From an uncultured Bacilli bacterium (GTDB lineage Bacteria > Bacillota_I > Bacilli_A > RF39 > UBA660): DNA of 64,000 bases. Below the pieces are notes generated by a model. It made no database searches and had not been told where the DNA came from. It saw only the letters and a list, made by a program, of their open reading frames with translations. A program made the position numbers and the translations under genes. How positions within the stretch are numbered: position 1 is the stretch's first letter; the number at the start of each line of letters is the position of its first letter. The DNA lies in contig CAKOOV010000007.1 in the NCBI GenBank assembly GCA_934098435.1, positions 1-64,000 of the forward strand. The letters run 5' to 3'. Shown piece after piece: positions 27,256 through 35,035 of the stretch.

Positions 27256-29430
27256 ATGGGAAAAATTGCAACAGGAGAATGGGATGCAGTTTTAATTGCT
27301 CATTCTAGTTTTGGATTAATTCCTATGAGTAAAGAATATGAACAAAAACATATAGAACAACAAATTGATGAAGTTGTTAATGCTATTGAAAGAATAAAAG
27401 CAGAGTCTGGTGATGGTTTAAGTGTTAAAAAACTTGAACAAATTAAAACAAGTATGGATACTAAATTAAAGGCATTATTAGATGCACCAAAAGATGATGT
27501 AGTAACATTTGAAGAACTTGGAGTAGATGAATTAATAGTTGATGAGGCACATATGTTTAAAAATTTACCAATGTATTCAAAGATAAGAAATGTTGCAGGG
27601 ATAAATAATAGTGAAAGTAAAAAAGCAACTGACTTATTTATGAAGATAAGTTATATACTTGAAAATAACGGAGGTAAAGGTGCAGTATTTGCAACAGGTA
27701 CTCCAATATCTAATTCAATGGGAGAATTATTTGCAATGCAAAAATATCTCCAAATTGATAGGTTAAGAGAGATGGGACTTGAACATTTTGATGAATGGGC
27801 ATCAACTTTTGGAGAAGTAGTTAATAGTTTTGAAATTGCTCCTGATGGTAGTGGTTTTAGAACGAAAGCACGATTTGCTCAATTCTTTAATATTCCAGAG
27901 TTAATGACTTTATTTAAAGAAGTTGCTGATATTAAAACTTCAAAGATGCTAGATTTACCTACACCTAAATTAAAAGGTGGAGATTATAAAACAATAGTAG
28001 CACCTAAAAGTGAAGAATTAGGAGAGTATGTAGATAAATTAGCAGAACGAAGTGAAAGAATTAGAAATGGTTGTGATCCACGAGAAGATAATATGCTACT
28101 TGTTACTAATGATGGTAGAAAAGTAGCACTAGATTTACGAATGATAGATCCAAGTATGCCAGACTTACCTAATTCAAAAATAAATATGGCAGTAGAAAAT
28201 ATTTATAGAATATGGTTGGAAAATAAAGAGGGCAAGTTAACACAACTTGTCTTTTGTGATTTATCAACACCTAGAAATGATGGTACTTTTAATGTTTATG
28301 ATGATATTAAAAATAAATTAATTGCAAAAGGAGTACCAGAGGAAGAAATAGAGTTTATTCATAATGCTAAAACTAATCCACAAAAATTAAAATTATTTGA
28401 AGATATGAGAAATGGAACAAAACGAATACTTATAGGATCAACTTCTAAAATGGGAGCAGGTATGAATGTTCAAGATAAATTAATTGCTTTACATCATTTA
28501 GATTGTCCATGGCGACCATCTGATATAGAACAAAGAGAAGGGAGAATATTAAGACAGGGAAATCAAAATGAAGAAGTTGAAATATATAGATATGTAACTG
28601 AAGGTAGTTTTGATGCTTATTCATATCAATTAATTCAAACTAAATCAACATTTATAAATCAAATAATGGCTAATAGTAATGGTGGTGGAAGAACTGCCGA
28701 AGATTTAGATAGGGATACACTTACTTATGCTGAAGTTAAAGCTCTTGCAAGTGGTAATCCATTAATATTAGAGAAGTTTAAAGTTGAAAATGAATTAAAG
28801 CAATTGTACTTATCTAAAAGTAGATATGATAAATCTCATATTGAACTTGAATCTAAATATAATAGTGAAATACCAAGACAATTAAAATATCAAAATCAAT
28901 ACTTAAATGGTCTTGAAGAAGATATTAAAAATGTTAAAGATTTATCAGGAGATAACTTTATGATAATGATTAGAGATAAGATATATGATTCAAGAAAAGA
29001 TGCTAGTACAAAGTTATATGAAAGTTTTTCATTATTAAAAATAAAAGAAGAAACTTTACTAGGACAAATAAGTGGATTTGATATTATTGGAACAAAAGAT
29101 GAATTATGGTACAAACCTATCATATATATAAAAGGTGCAGGTAAATATAAAGTTGAGATAAGCAATTTAGATGAAATAGGAAATATTTATAAATTAGAAA
29201 ATATGCTTAAAAGTTTTGATAATAAAATAAACACTGTTAAAGAGCAAATTGCTTATAATGAAAAACAACTTATTGATATTAAAGAAGAACTTGATAAACC
29301 TTTCACACAACAAGATAGAATTAGAGAACTCCAAAAAGAAAAGGCACGAATTGATAGTGAACTTGATTTAGATAAACAAGAAAACACTAGAAGTGTTGAG
29401 GAAACAAATGATGAAGAATTAGAAAGATAA
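27256..29430 (+). CDS. C-terminal part of the interrupted SNF2-type helicase
   Basis: In frame with the preceding gene, this segment has the DEAH box (LIVDEAHMFKNL), motif III-like FATGTPISNS and the C-terminal helicase motifs (IGSTSKMGAGMNVQ, WRPSDIEQREGRILRQGN), followed by a coiled coil ending EELER. It lacks Walker A, so it cannot hydrolyse ATP alone. The first ATG after the stop (27256) has no good ribosome site, only AAGAAGAAAAAAA upstream, so separate translation would be weak. Without the TAA the protein would be about 2,130 residues. Confidence 0.85.
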   Translation: MGKIATGEWDAVLIAHSSFGLIPMSKEYEQKHIEQQIDEVVNAIERIKAESGDGLSVKKLEQIKTSMDTKLKALLDAPKDDVVTFEELGVDELIVDEAHMFKNLPMYSKIRNVAGINNSESKKATDLFMKISYILENNGGKGAVFATGTPISNSMGELFAMQKYLQIDRLREMGLEHFDEWASTFGEVVNSFEIAPDGSGFRTKARFAQFFNIPELMTLFKEVADIKTSKMLDLPTPKLKGGDYKTIVAPKSEELGEYVDKLAERSERIRNGCDPREDNMLLVTNDGRKVALDLRMIDPSMPDLPNSKINMAVENIYRIWLENKEGKLTQLVFCDLSTPRNDGTFNVYDDIKNKLIAKGVPEEEIEFIHNAKTNPQKLKLFEDMRNGTKRILIGSTSKMGAGMNVQDKLIALHHLDCPWRPSDIEQREGRILRQGNQNEEVEIYRYVTEGSFDAYSYQLIQTKSTFINQIMANSNGGGRTAEDLDRDTLTYAEVKALASGNPLILEKFKVENELKQLYLSKSRYDKSHIELESKYNSEIPRQLKYQNQYLNGLEEDIKNVKDLSGDNFMIMIRDKIYDSRKDASTKLYESFSLLKIKEETLLGQISGFDIIGTKDELWYKPIIYIKGAGKYKVEISNLDEIGNIYKLENMLKSFDNKINTVKEQIAYNEKQLIDIKEELDKPFTQQDRIRELQKEKARIDSELDLDKQENTRSVEETNDEELER

Positions 29431-29448
29431 AACTTTTTAGATTTTTTG

Positions 29449-29489
29449 CAAAAAAACTCTTGCAAAATTCACTTTTTTAAGTGATAAAT
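29449..29489 (+). promoter_or_regulatory. Promoter, copy 2 of the repeated ICE promoter element
   Basis: TTGCAA (29460-29465), 17 bases, then GATAAA (29483-29488); 39 of 41 bases match the copy at 197-237. In this copy the spacer holds TCACTT-TTTT-AAGTGA, a perfect palindrome between -35 and -10 that could bind a repressor. A hairpin with arms AAATAAA and TTTATTT follows at about 29576-29605, before the next gene. Confidence 0.55.
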
Positions 29490-29628
29490 GGAACGAAGAA
29501 AAAAAGCCGTTAAATATATCTAATTTAGTCGGTATTAAACTTGATATTTGAGGTTGGACAGTTATAAGCACTAAAAAATAAAACCTCTTAAAAAGGCTTT
29601 ATTTCGGTCTTGTGAAAGGAATTGTTTT

Positions 29629-29859
29629 ATGGAAGGAAAAATAATATTAAACAACAGACTAAAAACTTGGCTATTTGATATTGTTGAAGATATGATTGAA
29701 AGTACAATAGAAGATAGTCCTGATAGAGTATCTACGATTATCGCAGTAAATAACTTTATTGAACAATTAAATTTAGATTCACAAGAGTTAGAGATGACTG
29801 AAATAATTGGAGAAAAAATAACAAACAAAATATTTGATGAAATTAAAAGTAATATTTAG
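29629..29859 (+). CDS. Small hypothetical ICE protein
   Basis: The 76-residue acidic helical protein (LNNRLKTWLFDIVEDMIESTIEDSPDRVSTIIAVNNFIEQLN) is not recognised. The ribosome site is GAAAGGAA. It is the first gene behind promoter copy 2 and is followed 14 bases later by another unknown gene. Confidence 0.65.
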   Translation: MEGKIILNNRLKTWLFDIVEDMIESTIEDSPDRVSTIIAVNNFIEQLNLDSQELEMTEIIGEKITNKIFDEIKSNI

Positions 29860-29873
29860 GGAGGAATGATATT

Positions 29874-30377
29874 ATGTATATTACTGAAACTACTGAAAAT
29901 GTTAAAAAATTAATAGAAGAAATTGAAAATAAAGATGATATAACTAAATTAAAATTTCTTATCTATATATTTGGTTTATTAAACAATAATCAAATAAATG
30001 ATAAAAACGAGGCAAACCCTGATTTGATAGAAGATAATGATATTAAAATATTTACATTAGATATGGTAGGATTGTCTGAAAATGCTTGTACAATATTATT
30101 AGAATATTTTGTTATGCTTTATAACGGTTTAACTAATACAAAAGATGCTTATGAAGATAATGGAAATGTTCTGGGAATTATTTATAATGATGAAGATATA
30201 AAACTCGATTCACAATTTGAAAAACTTGATTATAATGAAAAATTAGATGTATTTAGTGAAATAATCATTAGATATGATAATGAAACTTACTTTGAAAATA
30301 AAATTACAATTATATCTTTTGACTCAAAGTCTAGTGGATTTGATATAGCGAATATGATAAAAAAATATAAAAACTAA
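29874..30377 (+). CDS. Hypothetical ICE protein
   Basis: The 167-residue acidic soluble protein is not recognised. The pattern (TLDMVGLSENACTILLEYFVMLYNGLTNTKDAYEDNGNVLGIIYNDEDIK) gives no motif I can name. It has a GGGAGGAATG ribosome site. A structured leader follows it. Confidence 0.66.
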   Translation: MYITETTENVKKLIEEIENKDDITKLKFLIYIFGLLNNNQINDKNEANPDLIEDNDIKIFTLDMVGLSENACTILLEYFVMLYNGLTNTKDAYEDNGNVLGIIYNDEDIKLDSQFEKLDYNEKLDVFSEIIIRYDNETYFENKITIISFDSKSSGFDIANMIKKYKN

Positions 30378-30382
30378 AATTA

Positions 30383-30506
30383 AATCCATAAAATGTTATT
30401 TGAAAACTTAATATTTTATATGACATTTTATGGATTATTATGTCTTCATCAAAAATATTGAGTTTTTAAATTATTGTTAAAGGCTCAATATTTGAGTTCT
30501 TTTTTT
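30383..30506 (+). promoter_or_regulatory. Structured leader before recombinase genes, ending in a terminator-like hairpin
   Basis: Perfect 14-bp arms (AATCCATAAAATGT 30383-30396; ACATTTTATGGATT 30423-30436) enclose TGTTATTTGAAAACTT, which resembles the boxA-like site of the leader at 8795. A second hairpin (AAATATTGAG 30453-30462; CTCAATATTT 30484-30493) is followed by GAGTTCTTTTTTT. The design suggests conditional readthrough into the recombinase. Confidence 0.6.
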
Positions 30507-30543
30507 CATTTATTCAAATATGTTTAAATGAGGAGGAGAAACT

Positions 30544-30744
30544 TTGAATAATAATCCTTCCATTGATATTGCAAAAAAGGAAATTCAAAAGGCAATTATC
30601 AATGAACTTTGTAAAAAAGGTGTAATAGATTTTTCTCAATGTAATAGCATTATTAAAAAGTTAGATGAAGATATTATTAAGTTAGATAGTAAATTTGAAA
30701 AAAAGGAAGATATGACAAACATGATAGTTAAAATTCCGATATAA
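30544..30744 (+). CDS. Small protein preceding the recombinase
   Basis: From TTG at 30544 (ribosome site AGGAGGAG) the protein has 66 residues. AIINELCKKGVIDFSQCNSIIKKLDEDI resembles the short SHOCT-type helical motif found beside many ICE recombinases. It ends 16 bases before the recombinase start, so the two are probably co-expressed. Confidence 0.6.
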   Translation: MNNNPSIDIAKKEIQKAIINELCKKGVIDFSQCNSIIKKLDEDIIKLDSKFEKKEDMTNMIVKIPI

Positions 30745-30760
30745 AAGGGAGGAGTAAACG

Positions 30761-32446
30761 ATGATACTGAATTTGTACTCAATTAGAAATGTTTTAGCAC
30801 AGGGTAAAAAACTTATAGATTTACCACTTCGTGTTACATTTTATGCTCGTGTATCAACTGATCACGAAGAACAATTAAATTCACTAGAAAATCAAGTAAT
30901 GTATTTTGAAAATTATATTAAATCGCAAACAAATTGGATTTTTGTGCCTGGATATGTTGATGAGGGTATAAGTGGAACAAGTGTCAATAAAAGAGATAAT
31001 TTTCTTAAAATGGTAAATGACGCAAAAAAAGGTATGTTTAATTTAATATTAACAAAAGAAATATCAAGATTTTCAAGAAATACTGTTGATAGTATTCAAT
31101 ATACACAAGAGTTATTATCTTATGGTGTTGGTGTATATTTCTTAAATGATAATATTAATACTTTTGATTCAGATTCAGAACTTCGTTTAACTATTATGTC
31201 AAGTATTGCACAAGATGAAATTAGAAAGTTATCAGAAAGAATTAGATTTGGATATAAAAGAAGTGTTGAAAAAGGTGTAGTGCCTGGTAATGATAATTTT
31301 TATGGTTATAGAAAAAATAAAGGAAAATTAGAAATAGTAGAAGAAGAAGCAGAATTAATTAGATTAATTTTTAATGAATACTCAAAAGGAGAAATGGGGA
31401 CTGCTAGGTTAGGACATTATTTATATAATGAATATAATATTGTTAGTAAAACTAACAAACCATTAGCAGGAACTGTTATTGGTAGAATAATAAGAAACCC
31501 AAAATATAAAGGTTACTTTTGTGCTCATAAAGAGACTACTGTTGATTATCATTCAAAAAAGAGAATTAGATTTAAACCTGATGAATGGATAGTTTATAAA
31601 GATAATGAAACTTGTCCACCAATAGTATCAGAAGAACTTTGGGATAAATGTAATGAGATATTGAATAAAAATGCTAATAATTATAAATGTCAAACTAGAA
31701 CTGATATGAGATATGCTTTATCAGGTAAAATTAAATGTTTTCATGATGGAGCAACATTTATAAAAGGTAGTTATAAAAATAAAAGGACAGGTTATGAAAG
31801 CAAATATTGGGGATGTTCAAATTATAGAAAATATGGCAGAGAAAAAGTAAATGGTTGCAAAACACCAATTATTCATTATCAAGAATTATTAGATATATTC
31901 AAAATAGTTGCAAAAAACATTTTGGATAAAGAAAATGATATGATGAAAGAAATTTATAGTTTAGTTAGTGAAACCGAAAGTAAATCTGACTATTCAAGAG
32001 AAATAAATGAAGTTGATAAAAAGATAGAAGAAATAAAAAATGCTAGGGCAGAGTTAATTAATATGAGAGCAAGAAAGGAAATTGAGGGAGATGAATATAA
32101 TGAAGCAAGAGAAAAATATAATAATGAATTATCCGTATTAGATAAGAAAAAACAAAGTTATTTATCAATGAACTCGGAAGTTGATTATAAATCTAATATT
32201 GATGATTTTTTTAAAAAGATACACGATATAATTTTAGAAGATGATGAAAGTGTATTTAAAATATTTGGATCAATATTAGATACTATATTAGTAGAAAGAC
32301 TTGAATCAGAAGAAGATGAAGATACTCATAAGGTAATGTTACATTTTAAATTGAATATAGTTGGCTACAATAACAGTAGCTTAAATTTAAAAGATTTTTT
32401 ACTGCTTTTTAGTAACGGCGACAGATGCCACAGTTGCTATGGCTGA
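30761..32446 (+). CDS. Large serine recombinase (ICE integrase)
   Basis: The 561-residue enzyme integrates and excises the element. The resolvase domain has the nucleophile Ser32 in FYARVSTD and ISRFSRNTVD. A recombinase domain (GTARLGHYLYNEYN...IIRNPKYKGY), a zinc-ribbon-like region (IKCFHDGATF...YWGCSNYRKYG...NGCKTP, with an irregular first knuckle) and a coiled coil follow. The final residues, about GDRCHSCYG, are encoded by or next to the target gene dacF, so in the free circle the C-terminus must differ. The ribosome site is GGGAGGAG. Confidence 0.95.
   Translation: MILNLYSIRNVLAQGKKLIDLPLRVTFYARVSTDHEEQLNSLENQVMYFENYIKSQTNWIFVPGYVDEGISGTSVNKRDNFLKMVNDAKKGMFNLILTKEISRFSRNTVDSIQYTQELLSYGVGVYFLNDNINTFDSDSELRLTIMSSIAQDEIRKLSERIRFGYKRSVEKGVVPGNDNFYGYRKNKGKLEIVEEEAELIRLIFNEYSKGEMGTARLGHYLYNEYNIVSKTNKPLAGTVIGRIIRNPKYKGYFCAHKETTVDYHSKKRIRFKPDEWIVYKDNETCPPIVSEELWDKCNEILNKNANNYKCQTRTDMRYALSGKIKCFHDGATFIKGSYKNKRTGYESKYWGCSNYRKYGREKVNGCKTPIIHYQELLDIFKIVAKNILDKENDMMKEIYSLVSETESKSDYSREINEVDKKIEEIKNARAELINMRARKEIEGDEYNEAREKYNNELSVLDKKKQSYLSMNSEVDYKSNIDDFFKKIHDIILEDDESVFKIFGSILDTILVERLESEEDEDTHKVMLHFKLNIVGYNNSSLNLKDFLLLFSNGDRCHSCYG
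32411..32438. other. ICE right attachment junction in dacF
   Basis: In the dacF frame the sequence from about 32424 reads DATVAMAERIAGSEE, the standard continuation of the D,D-carboxypeptidase SxN motif (SANDATVAMAE in relatives). Immediately upstream, the SxN codons are replaced by recombinase sequence. The crossover therefore lies within about 32411-32426, in or near GGCGACAGAT. The exact core needs the left junction. Confidence 0.75.
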
Positions 32447-33221
32447 ACGAATAGCGGGAAGTGAAGAAAACTTTGTTAAAAAAATGAATAATAAAGCTAA
32501 AGAACTTGGTTTAAAAAATACTAATTTCATTAATTCTACTGGGCTTGATACCGATAATCATTATTCAAGTGCTTATGATATGTCGCTAATAGCTAAAGAA
32601 TTAATAAAGCATGAAAAAATATTAGAATTTAGTTCAACTTATGAAGATTATTTAAGAAAAGATTCTAAAAGTCCATTCTGGTTAGTAAATACAAATAAAT
32701 TAGTCAAATTTTACTCTGGAGTAGATGGCTTAAAAACAGGTTTTACCAAAGAAGCAGGATATTGCTTAACAACCACAGCAAAAAAAGATAACATGCGTTT
32801 AATAACCGTAGTTATGAATGAACCTAGTATTGCTAAAAGAAGTAGTGATACAACAAAAATGCTAGATTATGGATATAATATATATACAGTGAAAAATATA
32901 GTTGATAGTAGTACTAAATTAAAAACAGTACAAGTAGAACTAGGTAAAAAAACAAAAGTAAGTATAACAGCTAAAGAAACAATAACTATCTTAAATAAAA
33001 AAACAGATAAAGATAGAAATATAACATATAAAACAAATATTTCTACAATTATAGCCCCAGTAAAGAAAGGAGATATTATCGGTACTATCGATATTATTGA
33101 AAACAATAAAGTAATATCTACTATTGATGCAACTGTACTAGAAGATATAGATAAAGCAAATATATTTACAATATTTATTCGCAATCTACAAGAAATAATA
33201 AAAGGAGACTTAAAAATATAA
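32424..33221 (+). pseudogene. dacF: D-alanyl-D-alanine carboxypeptidase fragment, disrupted by ICE
   Basis: This is the 3' part of a DacF/DacA-type penicillin-binding protein that trims peptidoglycan stem peptides. The remaining 265 residues keep the KTG motif (GLKTGFTKEAGYCLTTTAKK) and the C-terminal beta domain. The catalytic SxxK and the SxN motifs are gone, since the ICE interrupts the gene at SxN. An ATG at 32439 could start a fragment, but it would be inactive. The following STAS and sigma genes reproduce the Bacillus dacF-spoIIA order. The recombinase transcript may read through into this fragment. Confidence 0.88.
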
Positions 33222-33232
33222 GTCTTTTTTTA
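33207..33232 (+). terminator. Terminator overlapping dacF stop
   Basis: GACTT and AAGTC enclose a short A/T loop, followed by eight T. It separates dacF from the STAS gene. The 160-base gap after it contains an ATG at 33309 with a perfect ribosome site (AGGAGGTG) that reaches a stop after seven codons. Confidence 0.8.
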
Positions 33233-33394
33233 ATAAAATTCCAAAAAGTTACATTTTTTTAATACTTTTAGTGTTTATATATATAGAGGGATTACTAGGA
33301 GGTGAAAGATGTCGAAGAAAATAAATATCTAGTTTTGTCGAATGTGTATATTAAAAATAAAAGATATGTTAAATTATAATAGAGGTGAATAAAA

Positions 33395-33703
33395 GTGTTA
33401 AAAACAAGTATGGAATTTAGAAAAGGAATACTTTTTATAAGAATAAAAGGTGATATAAATAAAAATACTGTAAAAGAAATAATAGATGAAGATTTTAAAT
33501 ATATAGTTCTAAATATAGATAATATATACTCAATAGATAGTTATAGCATAAAATACTTAAAAAAACTATATAAAGACTATAAAAATAAAAAAGGTAATAT
33601 AATCATTTGTGATAAATTTAATATATCAAGAAAATTATTTAAAGAAATTCCAAAAATAGATAACGAATATGCCGCTTTTAAATTATTTGAAAGGATGATT
33701 TAA
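33395..33703 (+). CDS. STAS-domain protein, SpoIIAA-like anti-sigma factor antagonist
   Basis: The 102-residue protein has the STAS layout: beta strands with GILFIRIKGDINKNTV, then FKYIVLNIDNIYSIDSYSIKYLKKLYKDYKNKKGNIIIC. DSYS corresponds to the DSSG site that SpoIIAB phosphorylates in Bacillus SpoIIAA. It begins with GTG after AGAGGTGA and overlaps the sigma gene by one base. In Bacillus, spoIIAB lies between these genes; here it is absent, so the regulatory partner is unknown. Confidence 0.78.
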   Translation: MLKTSMEFRKGILFIRIKGDINKNTVKEIIDEDFKYIVLNIDNIYSIDSYSIKYLKKLYKDYKNKKGNIIICDKFNISRKLFKEIPKIDNEYAAFKLFERMI

Positions 33704-34371
33704 TGAATAAATATGAAGAAATAATCAATTCATGTAATGGGCTCATTTATGCGATAATAAATAAATACTTTAATAGTTATGATAAAGAAGATCTATATCA
33801 AGAAGGTGTAAAAGGTGTTATAAAAGCATATAATAACTATCAAGATAACAAAAACACTAAATTTTCTACATATGCCTATAAATACATATATGGTGAAATA
33901 TATTCTTATGTATATAATAATAGAAATATAAAATTAGTAAGAGACTATTACAAATTATATAAAAAGATAAACGAAGCAAAAATAATCTTAAGTCAGAAAT
34001 TAATGAAAGAACCCTCAAATGAAGAAATAGCTATGTATATAGAAATAGAAAAAAAAATAATTGATGAAGTCATGCTAGCCATGAATCCAATCGATAGTTT
34101 AGATAGAATAATATATACAGATGGTAAAGATTTAGCATTATCCGATATGATAAGTGATCAAAAAAGTCAATATAATATTGATAATATAATGCTATATGAT
34201 ATGATTAACAAACTTCCAAGTCCAGATAAGGAAATAATTTATTTAAGATATTTCAAAGACAAAACCCAATCTGAAATAGCAAGTATTCTTAAGATGAATC
34301 AAGTAGCAATATCAAGAGGGGAAAACAAAGCTTTGAAAAAAATAAAAAACAATTATCAAAATGTAGCATAA
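33703..34371 (+). CDS. Sporulation-type RNA polymerase sigma factor (SigF/SigG-like)
   Basis: The 222-residue sigma-70 family protein has region 2 (YDKEDLYQEGVKGVIKAYNNYQDNKNTKFSTYAYKYIYGEIYSYV), a region 3 with the usual PSNEEIA, and region 4 (SPDKEIIYLRYFKDKTQSEIASILKMNQVAISRGENKALKKIK). Size and order after dacF and a SpoIIAA-like gene point to sigma F. No anti-sigma SpoIIAB is encoded nearby. Whether it still acts in a developmental programme cannot be told from the sequence. Confidence 0.83.
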   Translation: MNKYEEIINSCNGLIYAIINKYFNSYDKEDLYQEGVKGVIKAYNNYQDNKNTKFSTYAYKYIYGEIYSYVYNNRNIKLVRDYYKLYKKINEAKIILSQKLMKEPSNEEIAMYIEIEKKIIDEVMLAMNPIDSLDRIIYTDGKDLALSDMISDQKSQYNIDNIMLYDMINKLPSPDKEIIYLRYFKDKTQSEIASILKMNQVAISRGENKALKKIKNNYQNVA

Positions 34372-34392
34372 ATAAGCAATAAATATTAATAA

Positions 34393-34411
34393 TGTAACCA
34401 AATGGTTTACA
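34393..34411. promoter_or_regulatory. Palindromic operator upstream of XRE regulator
   Basis: TGTAACCAAATGGTTTACA is a near-perfect palindrome 44 bases before the regulator start. The same 19 bases with two changes occur at 45719-45737 before the radical-SAM peptide cassette. The regulator probably controls both. Confidence 0.6.
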
Positions 34412-34454
34412 TAAAAAAATGCTATTTTGTGAGAAAATAACATTAAGGTGATGC

Positions 34455-34715
34455 ATGTTGGAAAGAAAACGTGAAAAACATTATGATATATATGAACTAA
34501 TTGCTAAGAATATTAAACACTATCGAAAAGAAAGAAAAATGACACAAGCCCAATTAGCAGAAAAGACCGAATATTCACATGAATTTATCAGACGAATAGA
34601 AGCCCCAAATAGTAAAAAAAATTTTTCAATTGATGCAGTTAGTAATATAGCTAATGCTTTAAACATTGATATAGAGTTATTATTTGAAAAAAGAGAAAAT
34701 GAAAACGAAAAATAG
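34455..34715 (+). CDS. XRE-family helix-turn-helix regulator
   Basis: The 86-residue protein is almost only an HTH_3 domain: IAKNIKHYRKERKMTQAQLAEKTEYSHEFIRRIEAP...FSIDAVSNIANALNIDIELLF. No sensor domain is present. It stands alone between two terminators, with a palindromic operator upstream that recurs before the peptide cassette at 45783. It is the best candidate regulator of that cassette. Another ATG lies four bases earlier in a different frame. Confidence 0.88.
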   Translation: MLERKREKHYDIYELIAKNIKHYRKERKMTQAQLAEKTEYSHEFIRRIEAPNSKKNFSIDAVSNIANALNIDIELLFEKRENENEK

Positions 34716-34733
34716 CATAAGTTGCTATTTTTT
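34708..34733 (+). terminator. Terminator after XRE regulator
   Basis: AAATAGCA and TTGCTATTT form the stem around a short loop, followed by a T run. Confidence 0.78.
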
Positions 34734-34782
34734 CTTTGCTTTTCTCCCAATATATAGTATAATAAACATATGGTGATTAGTT

Positions 34783-35019
34783 ATGGATTATAGTAGTGAA
34801 AAAGAACTCTTCAATGACCTACAAGGAGCACTCAAAGTAAAATTAAGAATGATCAAAAACAAATATGACTATATTAGTATGACAGATATATGGAATTATT
34901 TAAAAACAAATAAATGGAAATACAGTCAAAATTTAACCATATCAGAAATAGTAAATGATATAATAGATGTAGATATAGTTAAAGTAGATGCATTTATAAA
35001 AAATCATAAAAAAAATTAA
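34783..35019 (+). CDS. comN: ComN-like post-transcriptional regulator
   Basis: The 78 residues match the small ComN family: LQGALKVKLRMIKNKYDYISMTDIWNYLKTNKWKYS, then ISEIVNDIIDVDIVKVDAFI. In Bacillus this gene also lies beside secDF. ComN affects comE mRNA localisation through DivIVA there; its role here is unknown. A TATAAT-like -10 precedes the gene, and secDF follows after 16 bases, so they are probably co-transcribed. Confidence 0.75.
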   Translation: MDYSSEKELFNDLQGALKVKLRMIKNKYDYISMTDIWNYLKTNKWKYSQNLTISEIVNDIIDVDIVKVDAFIKNHKKN

Positions 35020-35035
35020 AAAAGGAGACGATATT

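Larger units (their letters stand above)
1..32423. mobile_element. Integrative and conjugative element (right part), inserted in dacF
   Basis: A continuous block of plus-strand genes encodes a Gram-positive type IV secretion system (VirB2-, VirB3-, VirB4-, VirB6- and VirD4-like), a wall hydrolase, a MobP-type relaxase, accessory genes and a large serine recombinase. The right border is fixed because the recombinase reading frame runs directly into the coding sequence of a D,D-carboxypeptidase (dacF) that has lost its 5' half. The left border and the 5' half of dacF lie outside the window, so the element exceeds 32 kb. The crossover dinucleotide cannot be fixed without the left junction or an uninterrupted relative. 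Nearly all genes abut or overlap, which suggests a few long operons. Confidence 0.93.

Noticed and set aside
197..29489. The 41-bp repeats as ICE attachment sites
   Set aside because: Both copies lie inside the element; the true right junction is at dacF, about 3 kb beyond the second copy, and the repeats have promoter spacing.
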